34,905 bases of DNA from contig CAZBEQ010000038.1 of the NCBI GenBank assembly GCA_964490975.1, positions 1 to 34,905 on the forward strand, in the 5' to 3' direction. Shown piece by piece: positions 1 to 7,680 of this stretch. A program made the position numbers and the translations under genes. The notes under the pieces were generated by a model, which worked only from the letters and a program-made list of their open reading frames with translations, was not told the DNA's origin and did no database searches. The DNA is from DTU013 sp964490975. Lineage in GTDB: Bacteria; Bacillota; Clostridia; Acetivibrionales; DTU013. The number at the start of each line of letters is the position of its first letter. The first letter of the stretch is position 1.

Positions 1-50
1 TGGTAACTACAGTAGATGGATGTCTGCTGTTTGTCTACAACTATATTGTA

Positions 51-1856
51 CTAGGTAGGGATGATATAACGCTCTCCGGAAATCTCAACAATGGTACCGT
101 TTATAAGCGCCAGATTCATAGGTATTCGTACAATAAAGCTGCATCCCTCGCCCTGTCGATTGACGATATCGATCTTTCCGCCGATTTTTTTAAGTTCGGA
201 ATCTACAACATTCATACCGACGCCCCTGCCGGAAATGTTGTTTACCTTCTCCTGCGTGGAAAATCCCGGTTTGAAAATAAGTTTGATAATATCCTCATTA
301 CTGTAATTTTCGGACTCTGCTGCCATTCCAAGCTTGATAGCCTTTGCCAGGATTTTCTTGGGATCCATACCTTTTCCATCGTCATTGACCTCCATATATA
401 CATGGCCTCTCTTGCTATAAGCCTTGATCTCAACATTACCTTCAGGGCTCTTTCCGGCAGCCACCCTCTCTTCAGGAGTCTCAATACCATGAGAAACCGC
501 ATTCCTGACAAGGTGCATCAGAGGATCAAAAAGCTTTTCCGCAGCACTTCTGTCAATTTCGGTGTTTTCCCCCTCAAGGGATATGTTAACGCTTTTACCA
601 AGTTCATTAGCTGTATCTCTTATGATTCTGTTCAAGCGATGCATTGTATTTTTGATTTCAATAAGTCTCAATGACATAGACAGGTCCTGGATGCTTCTGA
701 TAATCTTAGCCGACCTTGAAAGCGTATTCATAATTCCCTGATTATCTTTCATGTACATTTCTGTCTGCTGCGTCAATTGAGAATTCAGGATCATAAATTC
801 ACCCAGCATGTCCAGAAGATTGTCCACCTTACTAACAGGAACACGTATCATTCCGCCGTCTATACCTGTTGAGACTGCAGGCGCAGGAGTGTGATCCGGC
901 GCCTTTTGTTCCGGGGCTTTTTGTTCCAGGGTCTTTTGATCCGGGATCTTTTCTTCCGAGCGCTGATTATCAGTAGCATCTGAAGGTTCTGCAACAGTTT
1001 CCACAGGAAGTACGACGTTCTCAGGAAGTACGACGTCAGAGCTGTTCTTTTCCTCAAGGAAAAATTGAACCTGCTCCTTTTCAATAGGAACACAGTCCAC
1101 TTTTGTGATATCAATAAGCTGGGACAGAGAATTGTACAAATCATCAACATTTCCTTCACATAATACAATCATCTCAACAATATCGCCATTCATGGCAATA
1201 TTGCTTACATACGAATCAAGCCCGGTATCTGCAGTTGGTATAGAGAAAACAAGTAATGCATAGTTAGAGACCTCGTTGAAAACAAGCCAGACACGGACAT
1301 CTTTCATCGGACTGTCGGGGACCATGTGAACCTTAATGTTATGGGCTGTCAGGCCATGTTTCATATTCTCCAGAATTATCTCCCAGGTATCCCTTGGTAC
1401 TTTTGACAAGAAGTCGTCCTTATCCGCAGGGCTCTCCTTTAACGGCATTGAAGGCTTATCTTCAACAGCCTGGTTGTTTTGCTTGATTACTGCCAGGTGT
1501 TCAATCAGGGAGGTCGTATCAGTGAAATTATCATTTTCGTTCTTACCGTTTTCCAGCTTATCCAGAAAATCTTCCAGAAAATCATGGCCCTCATACAATA
1601 AATTGATTATCGTTTGAGTTAACTCTCTTTTCCCCTGTCTGACTTCATGAAGAATATCCTCCATACTGTGCATGACTTTCTCAACTTTGAAGAACTCTAC
1701 TGCAGCAGAATTACCCTTGATCGTATGGGCAGCCCTGAAGAGGCTGTTTATTGCCTCCATGTCTGTCTTCTTCTTTGACAGCGTCATTAATGCATCATTA
1801 AATGTCATGAGATTATCTCTAAGATCCTCAATATAGACTTTCAGATATTCATTCAC
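51..1856 (-). CDS. cheA: CheA-type chemotaxis histidine kinase, truncated before its CheW-like domain
   Basis: Sensor kinase that autophosphorylates a histidine in its Hpt domain and passes the phosphate to response regulators. The N-terminal Hpt domain carries AAHTIKGNSA with the phosphorylated His. It is followed by a P2-like region, a charged low-complexity linker with repeated EQKAPxx units, the dimerisation helices, and an HATPase domain with HLVRNAVSHGIE (N box), DDGKGMD (G1), FKPGFST (F) and GRGVGMNVV (G2). I choose the GTG at 1856: an AAAGGGGGG ribosome binding site precedes it and it overlaps the end of cheR by 8 bases, which implies translational coupling. The protein is about 601 residues. 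It stops at ERYIIPT, only about 20 residues into the CheW-like P5 domain that normally adds over 100 residues and couples the kinase to receptors. The remaining 50 bases of the window do not encode a recognisable P5 continuation in any frame. A point nonsense, an insertion or an assembly edge are all possible. Confidence 0.9.
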   Translation of the reverse strand: MNEYLKVYIEDLRDNLMTFNDALMTLSKKKTDMEAINSLFRAAHTIKGNSAAVEFFKVEKVMHSMEDILHEVRQGKRELTQTIINLLYEGHDFLEDFLDKLENGKNENDNFTDTTSLIEHLAVIKQNNQAVEDKPSMPLKESPADKDDFLSKVPRDTWEIILENMKHGLTAHNIKVHMVPDSPMKDVRVWLVFNEVSNYALLVFSIPTADTGLDSYVSNIAMNGDIVEMIVLCEGNVDDLYNSLSQLIDITKVDCVPIEKEQVQFFLEEKNSSDVVLPENVVLPVETVAEPSDATDNQRSEEKIPDQKTLEQKAPEQKAPDHTPAPAVSTGIDGGMIRVPVSKVDNLLDMLGEFMILNSQLTQQTEMYMKDNQGIMNTLSRSAKIIRSIQDLSMSLRLIEIKNTMHRLNRIIRDTANELGKSVNISLEGENTEIDRSAAEKLFDPLMHLVRNAVSHGIETPEERVAAGKSPEGNVEIKAYSKRGHVYMEVNDDGKGMDPKKILAKAIKLGMAAESENYSNEDIIKLIFKPGFSTQEKVNNISGRGVGMNVVDSELKKIGGKIDIVNRQGEGCSFIVRIPMNLALINGTIVEISGERYIIPT

Positions 1857-2703
1857 ACTTATCCCCCCTTTTAGCTTCACCGGTCACCTTTTTTTCATTT
1901 TTTTGCTTTCCAAATACCGAAGGTCCTAATGCTGAAAAATTATGCCCCTTACCCATAAGAGCTTCGGAATGGCCTAGAAAAAACAAACCTCCCGGCGTTA
2001 TAACCTTATACATTTTGTCTATAATTGCTTGTTGAACCTCACGGCTGAAATAGATCATAACATTTCTTAAGAAAACAATATCGAAGGAATGTTTAAATCT
2101 GAACTCATCCATCAGATTGAATTGCCGGTAACTTATTAAATCAAGGATTTCATTCTTTACCTGGTAACCGTTATTATCCCGTATAAAATACTTCGTTAAG
2201 TAATATTTGGGTACTCCTTTGATTTCTTCCAATGTATAAAATCCAGTATTAGCCTTCAACAAAACCTTGCTATTGATATCCGTAGCAAGAAGCTTTATCT
2301 GAATATCCTGCGGAAGGAATTCTTTCAGCACCATTGCCAGCGTAACAGCCTCCTGCCCATTGGAACAGGCCGCGCACCAAACCCGTATCTCACTATTTGA
2401 AGATATATTTGGCAGCCGGTTTTGAATGATATGCAGATTGTTCCTGATAAAATCAAAATGGTCGCGCTCTCTGAAAAAAGATGTCGTATTTGTTGTAAAA
2501 GCATTAATGAATTCCTGCAGTTCTGCGGTATTTGAATCATCCTTCATAAGCTTGTAAAAGTCATGGTATGAACTAATACTCTTCCTTCGCATGAATCGAT
2601 TCAGCTTCACATAAAGAAGATTTGTTTTATCATCTGATATTTTTATCCCTGTTACTTTAAATAACAGGCTTTTACAATAATCGCTGTACAAGTCGTCAAT
2701 CAT
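1849..2703 (-). CDS. cheR: CheR-type chemoreceptor glutamate methyltransferase
   Basis: SAM-dependent methyltransferase that methylates glutamates of chemoreceptors, 284 residues, close to the usual CheR length. The N-terminal helical domain ends in TNTTSFFRE (about 71-79), the CheR signature. The SAM-binding region is WCAACSNGQE (109-118), a variant of the usual WSAGCSTGEE, followed by an acidic loop TDIN (141-144) and RNVMIYF (213-219). It lies 16 bases after the HD-GYP regulator and overlaps cheA by 8 bases, so the three genes form one operon. The variant SAM loop keeps the small residues and the final Glu, so activity is likely. No receptor, CheW or CheB is visible, though the operon may continue beyond the window edge. 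Confidence 0.93.
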   Translation of the reverse strand: MIDDLYSDYCKSLLFKVTGIKISDDKTNLLYVKLNRFMRRKSISSYHDFYKLMKDDSNTAELQEFINAFTTNTTSFFRERDHFDFIRNNLHIIQNRLPNISSNSEIRVWCAACSNGQEAVTLAMVLKEFLPQDIQIKLLATDINSKVLLKANTGFYTLEEIKGVPKYYLTKYFIRDNNGYQVKNEILDLISYRQFNLMDEFRFKHSFDIVFLRNVMIYFSREVQQAIIDKMYKVITPGGLFFLGHSEALMGKGHNFSALGPSVFGKQKNEKKVTGEAKRGDKCE

Positions 2704-2719
2704 AGTAGCTTCTCACATT

Positions 2720-3766
2720 CTATTTTTTAAAAGTATTAAAGATATTTTTTACAGCATCTATATTCTGAAGGAATACATCAACCAGTACTGGATCAAATTG
2801 GCGGCCTTTTTGTTCTATAAGATATCTGACTGCTTCATCAAAATCCCAGGCCTTTTTATAAGGCCGTACTGATAACAAAGCATCAAAAACATCCGCGATA
2901 GCAACAATTCTGGCCTGAATTGGAATTTCGTCTCCTCTTTTGCCATATGGGTAGCCGCTTCCATCAAACCGTTCATGGTGAGAAAGCGCAATATCTTTTC
3001 CAGCTATCAAAAACTCACTTTGTGTATTTTCAAGAATCTTATAGCCTATGGTAGTATGGCCTTTCATGATATTGTATTCATCGTCAGAAAATGTCCCTTT
3101 CTTTAATAAAACATTATCTGGTATTCCAATTTTTCCAATATCATGCAGAGGTGCACTGCAGTAAATAATTTCGGTCTCCCTGTCGCTGAAACCATATTGT
3201 TGAGCCAACAATCGTGAATACAAAGCTACCCGCTTAGTATGTAATTCTGTCTCAGCATCTTTGTATTCAGTAAGATTTGCAAGAATCGACAGTGTTTCCT
3301 GCTCTCTCTCCAGTATATCCCTGGTCGCGTCTAGTACCCTCACCTCAAGCAATTTATTGTTATTCTCCAACTCCCTTTGCATCAGCTCCATGCTTATAAG
3401 ATTGGTAACTCTGGCTTGAAACTCCGCAGAGTTGAAAGGATATGTCAGAAAATCGCTAACGCCGGAACGCAATGCCTCTATTTTCAAATCAGGATCATCT
3501 TTCTCTGAAGTCACCATTAATACAGGTGTCTTCCTCATTGTTTTCCTGAAAATACGGATAAACTCCAGTCCATTCATTTCAGGCATGTTATAATCCAGAA
3601 TTATTATGTTGTAATCTTCAGTAATAGCTTTCTTAAGGCCTTCAACCGGATTTGTATAGCAGGTAAGATCGATTTTTGCGCCAATGTCTATTCTACTAAT
3701 ATTTTCTTTTATAAAATATTGCTTCATTTTACTATCATCGACAAAAAGGGCTTTCAAGACTGGCAT
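2720..3766 (-). CDS. Response regulator with HD-GYP cyclic-di-GMP phosphodiesterase domain
   Basis: Two-domain RpfG-like regulator, 348 residues. The receiver domain (about 3-125) has the acidic pair D10/D11, phospho-acceptor D58 in ILDYNMPEMNG and T86. The conserved Lys of the KPF motif is replaced by Tyr (LTYPF, Tyr109). A coiled linker (about 127-165) joins it to the HD-GYP domain: His176, HD at 208-209, His237, HHE at 263-265 and GYP at 271-273, with D292 in ADVFDAL. All metal-binding positions expected of an active HD-GYP phosphodiesterase appear present, so it probably hydrolyses cyclic di-GMP. The start follows a GGAGGTACATGC ribosome binding site. It is the first gene of the operon with cheR and cheA, so CheA is the natural candidate phosphodonor. 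The Tyr substitution may change how phosphorylation is read out. Confidence 0.93.
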   Translation of the reverse strand: MPVLKALFVDDSKMKQYFIKENISRIDIGAKIDLTCYTNPVEGLKKAITEDYNIIILDYNMPEMNGLEFIRIFRKTMRKTPVLMVTSEKDDPDLKIEALRSGVSDFLTYPFNSAEFQARVTNLISMELMQRELENNNKLLEVRVLDATRDILEREQETLSILANLTEYKDAETELHTKRVALYSRLLAQQYGFSDRETEIIYCSAPLHDIGKIGIPDNVLLKKGTFSDDEYNIMKGHTTIGYKILENTQSEFLIAGKDIALSHHERFDGSGYPYGKRGDEIPIQARIVAIADVFDALLSVRPYKKAWDFDEAVRYLIEQKGRQFDPVLVDVFLQNIDAVKNIFNTFKK

Positions 3767-3812
3767 GCATGTACCTCCAAATTAAGATATTATGTCATTT
3801 CATATCAGTCTC

Positions 3813-3841
3813 TATATATTTGTACCCGTACACTATGTCGA
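3813..3841 (-). promoter_or_regulatory. Candidate sigma-A promoter of the HD-GYP/cheR/cheA operon
   Basis: On the minus strand a TCGACA -35 box (3836-3841) is separated by 17 bases from a TATATA -10 box (3813-3818). This places the transcript start near 3806, about 40 bases before the ATG at 3766. It fits the vegetative consensus well, but was read by eye. Confidence 0.5.
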
Positions 3842-3874
3842 ATAAACAAATATTTGATTTATGGAATAAATATG

Positions 3875-3902
3875 AAAAAACCACACTGATTGAGTGTGGT
3901 TT
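3875..3902 (-). terminator. Rho-independent terminator-like hairpin
   Basis: A perfect 10-bp inverted repeat (AAACCACACT at 3878-3887, AGTGTGGTTT at 3893-3902) with a 5-base loop. On the minus strand the stem runs into a T-tract (T6 over 3875-3880). It lies after the beta-lactamase-like remnant and before the signalling operon promoter, so it separates the two. Confidence 0.7.
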
Positions 3903-3903
3903 C

Positions 3904-3959
3904 TAGGACAGGTTCATTGTCCCGCCATAATAACTGTCTAACTGTAGTGCCTGGCACCT
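3904..3959. repeat. Half copy of the mosaic palindromic repeat (one outer arm plus inner core)
   Basis: Read on the minus strand it begins GGTGCCAGGCAC, then seven variable bases, then AGACAGTTATT (the outer arm seen in full at 5004, 13351 and 30863). This is followed by GGGACA, a 7-base loop and TGTCC (the inner core seen alone at 31132 and 32411). The second outer arm is missing. It ends 5 bases before the stop codon of the hydrolase remnant. Because it joins both modules it shows they belong to one repeat system. Confidence 0.75.
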
Positions 3960-3964
3960 TGGGC

Positions 3965-4651
3965 TTATTCGCTCCAAACAGGTTCGATATACTCTTTAAT
4001 CAATTTCATTCTATCCTCAACCATTGGCTTGAAATATGAAGCAATAGTAATTACCATCTTCTGCTTTGGGTTCACGTATACTACATTCCCGCCGTCTCCT
4101 AAAGCAGCAAAAGAATGATCCTCTGTATCAATGACCCACCATAGCAACCCATACTTTAATTCTCCCCATCGGCTTTTCTCTTCCGTACTATCATGTATCC
4201 ATTCTTTTGATACAATTTGTTGTCCGTTCCACTGTCCCTCATTCAGATAAAGTTGTCCCAGCTTGACCATATCGTCCGGGGTAAGTGTAAGACCCCAACC
4301 TCCCGTATGTACTCCGGTTGGACCCGCAACCCATCCTCTTGCAGTCCGGCTCTTATAGAATTCCATCTGCTCTTCCTTACTGTGAAAAACAATATCCCCC
4401 GGAACTTCGATCCCAAGCGGTCCAAATAGGTATTTATCCGCAAAATCCAGTACAGACATACCGGTTGCTTTTACCAGTATCCCTGAGAATATATCCGGTC
4501 CTATGAGAGGAGCATATCGAAAATCTCCTATCGTTCCCTCGCCACCAAGCAAATCCAAAGATGATTTTACCCAATCCTCACTGGTAAAATATTTTGTATA
4601 AGGCGCATGCTTAAACTTATAAGGTGCTCTCATCGTCATCATATCCCGCAG
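3965..4651 (-). pseudogene. 5'-truncated beta-lactamase-related serine hydrolase (class C/penicillin-binding family)
   Basis: The C-terminal two thirds of a beta-lactamase superfamily hydrolase. The open frame starts just after a TAA at 4652-4654 with LRDMMTMRAP, which matches the block that in this family follows the SxxK nucleophile region. The catalytic Ser-Lys motif would lie upstream and is absent. Later family features are present: FSGILVKATGMSVLDFA, FGPLGI, TGVHTGGWGLTLTPDDMVKLGQLYL and a C-terminal GDGGN strand. The usual YxN motif is not clear (the corresponding stretch reads FRYAPLIGPD). About 226 residues remain of an expected 330-400. With no SxxK it should be inactive. The DNA between 4655 and 4718 does not continue the gene. 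Confidence 0.85.
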
Positions 4652-4718
4652 TTAGAAGAGACTTCCCTATACTGGTCGGTGATGAATGATGACAGAATTG
4701 ATGAGCGAAGCGAATCTA

Positions 4719-4990
4719 CTAAATGGGTTCAATCGGCACATAGATTTCTACTTTAATCAGGTGTTCTTTGTCCTCTTTGGGATCATTCAAATATACCTCA
4801 AAAGGAGCAACATTTCTTGGAACATACCCGCTTGTTAAAAGCCACCTCTGGTACATATAATCCCAAGCTTTGAAAAACCGGCTACTACTGCCAATTCTTC
4901 TGTAGACAGACTTTTCCCATAATTATATTCAATATAATCTTGAACCTTATGTATCCTTGCAACATACTCATTCTGATTATTATCCAGCAT
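4719..4990 (-). pseudogene. AraC-family/GyrI-like regulator with its middle deleted
   Basis: Two ends of one gene type, joined. From an ATG at 4990, behind a GAGGAA ribosome binding site, about 41 residues read like the start of an AraC helix-turn-helix domain (YVARIHKVQDYIEYNYGKSL, then a GFSK motif). After a frame change near 4865-4876 the minus strand encodes the C-terminus of a GyrI-like effector-binding domain (WDYMYQRWLLTSGYVPR, then IKVEIYVPIEPI and a stop at 4719). Roughly 200 residues of a typical 290-residue AraC/GyrI regulator are missing. At the join both frames read through TTTTTCAAAG, which could be microhomology used for the deletion. The identification rests on motif resemblance. 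Confidence 0.75.
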
Positions 4991-5003
4991 AATAATTCCT
5001 CAG

Positions 5004-5079
5004 GGTGCCAGGCACGATACTTAGACAGTTATTCAGGACAGCTGTCCTGAATAACTGTCTAAGTATCGTGCCTGGCACC
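5004..5079. repeat. Perfect 76-bp palindrome, full copy of the mosaic repeat
   Basis: Two 38-base arms that are exact reverse complements with no loop (centre between 5041 and 5042). Each arm reads GGTGCCAGGCACGA, five variable bases (TACTT), AGACAGTTATT, then a core CAGGACAG. The outer motif is itself a small palindrome (GTGCC-A-GGCAC). The last base of the stop codon of copA overlaps its right end. As RNA on either strand it would form a very stable hairpin that could end or protect the copA transcript. Confidence 0.95.
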
Positions 5080-7493
5080 TATATTTCATTGGGGCGGAAT
5101 CTCTTCAGGCTCAGTGAGTTCGTTACTACCGAAACAGAACTGAACGCCATTGCTCCGCCTGCAATAATCGGGCTCAATAAACCAAAGGCTGCAAACGGGA
5201 TGCCAATGATGTTGTAAAAGAATGCCCAGAATAGATTCTGCTTTATTTTCCTCATGGTCATTCTAGAAAGCTTGATTGCAGCGGGTATTGTCTTAAGGTC
5301 TCCTCTCATCAGCGTAATATCGGCAGCCTCGATTGCTACGTCTGTTCCGGTTCCGATCGCCATGCCGATATTCGCCGTTACCAGTGCAGGAGCATCATTG
5401 ATGCCATCACCAACCATTGCGACGACCTTACCCTGGCCTTTCAGCTTTTCCACTTCCTGTGCCTTGTTTTCAGGCAGAACTTCTGCCAGGACATTTGTGA
5501 TCCCAACCTGTTTTGCTATGGCTTCCGCCGTCCTCCTGTTGTCCCCTGTTATCATGTAAACATCGATGCCCATGCTTTGCAGATCTTTTATAGCATCAGC
5601 CGAACTATCCTTTAGTGTATCGGCTACTGCAACAACTGCTGCCAGCTTGTTGTCCACAGCCATCAGCATAGCGGTCTTCCCTTCATTTTCAAGCCCGGCC
5701 AGAATGTTTTCTATTGGATCGGTTTCCAGCTGCTGCTCAACCATCAGCTTCCGTGTTCCAACATAAACAGTCCTGTTCTCAACAACTGCCCTTATACCCC
5801 TTCCAGGAATCGCTTCAAAGCTGTCAGGATCCTGGACCGGTCCAAATTCCTTCTTCCCCTTTTCAAAAATCGCCACACCAAGAGGATGTTCCGAGTTCTT
5901 TTCGGAAATGGCAGCCAATCTGAGAATTTCTTTTTCATCCATGCCAACAAGATCGATCACATCAGTAACTTCCGGTTCGCCTTTTGTAATCGTCCCTGTT
6001 TTATCCAGAACAACAGCATTCAGTTTATATGCTGTCTCCAGGTGTTCGCCTCCCTTAATCAGTATCCCGTTTTCCGCGCCCTTGCCTGTACCAACCATGA
6101 TTGCTGTAGGTGTAGCAAGTCCCAATGCACAGGGGCATGCAATAACAAGAACCGCTACAGCGCTGATGATAGCCTTCGTGAAGTCACCGGTAATAAAGAA
6201 CCAGAGCAGGAATGTTACCAATGCGATTCCGACAACAGAGGGAACAAAAATACCGGATACTCGGTCCGCAATTTTTTGTATGGGTGCCTTGGTGCCCTGT
6301 GCATCCTCCACCATCTTTACGATCCGGGATAATGCAGTATCCTTGCCTACCTTGGTAGCCTCAAAACGAAACGTTCCGAATTTATTGATCGTTGCACCGA
6401 TGCACTGGTCACCAAGCTTCTTTTCGACTGGTAGGCTTTCTCCTGTCAACATGGATTCATCGATAGATGACCTGCCCTCAATGACTTTACCGTCCACAGG
6501 CACCTTCTCTCCGGGTCTGACAATAACAATGTCTCCCACCTCAACATCCTCTATGGGGATGTCCGTTTCGGTCCCATTCCGAAGAATCCTTGCCGTTTTT
6601 GCCTGCAAGCCCATCAGCTTTTTAATAGCTTCAGAGGTTTTGCCTTTAGCCACTGCCTCGAAATATTTGCCTAGCAGGATCAGAGTTATAATCATAGCTG
6701 CCGCTTCGAAGTATAAGGCCTTCATTCCGTCCATCTTCGGAGGTTCAAAAAATACATTGTAAAGGCTGTAGAAATATGCAGCCGAAGTGCCCATAGCAAT
6801 CAGCACATCCATATTTGCACTTTTTGATCTGAGTGCATAATAAGCATGCTTGTAAAACCGGAAACCAATCACAAACTGGACCGGGGTCGCAATAATTAAT
6901 TGAAAATACTGATTGTGCAGGGCTGGCACATCTATACCGATAACAGAAAGTATCATTGCCAAAACCAACGGAGAACTCAATATAACAGACACAATAAGAG
7001 AAAGCTTCAAGCTCCTGACTTCTTTCTCCCTTTGCTCCTTTTCACGGTCAGCTGTTACCTCTTCCGCCCGTTCCGCACCATATCCCAGCGACTTTACAGT
7101 ATTGATCAGATCGAATACCTTGATTTCCGAAGGATTGTATTCCACTGTGGCTTTTTGAGTTGTCAGATTTACGTTTGCTGAAGAGACCCCGGCCAGCTTG
7201 CCCAGCTTCTTTTCAACTTTAGCCGAACAGGCGGCACAGGTCATGCCAGTAACCGCAAGAACTGCTTTTCTTTCTGCTGTATCTTTGATAATCCCGTAAC
7301 CAAGCTTGTTTACCGTTTCTTCCATCTCGCCGGGATTGATTATACTGTCATCGTACTCGACCGTTGCCTTCTCCATTGCTAAATTGACATTGGCAGAGTT
7401 TACTCCCTCCAGTCTGCCTAGACCTTTTTCAATTCTGGCCGCACAGGCTGCGCAGCTCATGCCAGATATTTTCAATGACTCTTTTTTTACCAT
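5079..7493 (-). CDS. copA: Copper-exporting P1B-type ATPase CopA
   Basis: ATP-driven Cu(I) exporter of the inner membrane, 804 residues. Two N-terminal heavy-metal-associated domains carry MSCAAC (Cys 14/17) and MTCAAC (Cys 86/89). Then come the membrane helices, TGES (350-353) in the actuator domain, the transport motif CPC (453-455), the phosphorylated Asp497 in DKTGT, SEHPLG in the nucleotide domain and MVGDGINDAP in the hinge. The last two helices contain the FFYN and MAFSS motifs typical of the Cu(I) subgroup. The ATG at 7493 follows an AAAGGAT site. No CopZ or CsoR gene is visible. A remnant of another probable copper protein lies 31 bases upstream (7525-7668). The TAG stop shares one base with the 76-bp palindrome. 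Confidence 0.97.
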   Translation of the reverse strand: MVKKESLKISGMSCAACAARIEKGLGRLEGVNSANVNLAMEKATVEYDDSIINPGEMEETVNKLGYGIIKDTAERKAVLAVTGMTCAACSAKVEKKLGKLAGVSSANVNLTTQKATVEYNPSEIKVFDLINTVKSLGYGAERAEEVTADREKEQREKEVRSLKLSLIVSVILSSPLVLAMILSVIGIDVPALHNQYFQLIIATPVQFVIGFRFYKHAYYALRSKSANMDVLIAMGTSAAYFYSLYNVFFEPPKMDGMKALYFEAAAMIITLILLGKYFEAVAKGKTSEAIKKLMGLQAKTARILRNGTETDIPIEDVEVGDIVIVRPGEKVPVDGKVIEGRSSIDESMLTGESLPVEKKLGDQCIGATINKFGTFRFEATKVGKDTALSRIVKMVEDAQGTKAPIQKIADRVSGIFVPSVVGIALVTFLLWFFITGDFTKAIISAVAVLVIACPCALGLATPTAIMVGTGKGAENGILIKGGEHLETAYKLNAVVLDKTGTITKGEPEVTDVIDLVGMDEKEILRLAAISEKNSEHPLGVAIFEKGKKEFGPVQDPDSFEAIPGRGIRAVVENRTVYVGTRKLMVEQQLETDPIENILAGLENEGKTAMLMAVDNKLAAVVAVADTLKDSSADAIKDLQSMGIDVYMITGDNRRTAEAIAKQVGITNVLAEVLPENKAQEVEKLKGQGKVVAMVGDGINDAPALVTANIGMAIGTGTDVAIEAADITLMRGDLKTIPAAIKLSRMTMRKIKQNLFWAFFYNIIGIPFAAFGLLSPIIAGGAMAFSSVSVVTNSLSLKRFRPNEI

Positions 7494-7524
7494 ATATGCA
7501 CATCCTTTGTTTTTGAAGTTCCCA

Positions 7525-7668
7525 TTACATCAAGGTGTTGTACTTGTTATCACTAGTATTATCTACTACTTTAACATATCCATTAAGCATATTCATGCTG
7601 CATTGGAATGTAAAATCATTATCCATCGGAAGTTCCAGAGCCCCAGTTTGGTTTGAAAGATTACCAGG
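7525..7668 (-). pseudogene. C-terminal remnant of a cupredoxin-like copper protein
   Basis: An open minus-strand stretch of about 47 codons, bounded upstream by TAG (7669-7671) and ended by TAA at 7525. It reads LPMDNDFTFQCSMNMLNGYVKVVD in essence (key residues F-x-C-x-M-x-M followed by G-x-V-K-V-V-D). A Cys-x-Met-x-Met turn followed by a hydrophobic strand is typical of the C-terminal copper-binding loop of cupredoxin-like domains, including those fused to HMA-TauE/SafE transporters often found beside copA. No start codon or N-terminal part is present. Position just before copA supports a former copper operon. Family assignment is inferred from the motif and context. Confidence 0.55.
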
Positions 7669-7680
7669 CTAGTTTAATTA

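Noticed and set aside
5254..6762. Plus-strand frames of 100-284 codons opposite copA
   Set aside because: They are antisense to a strongly conserved P-type ATPase and encode no recognisable motif.
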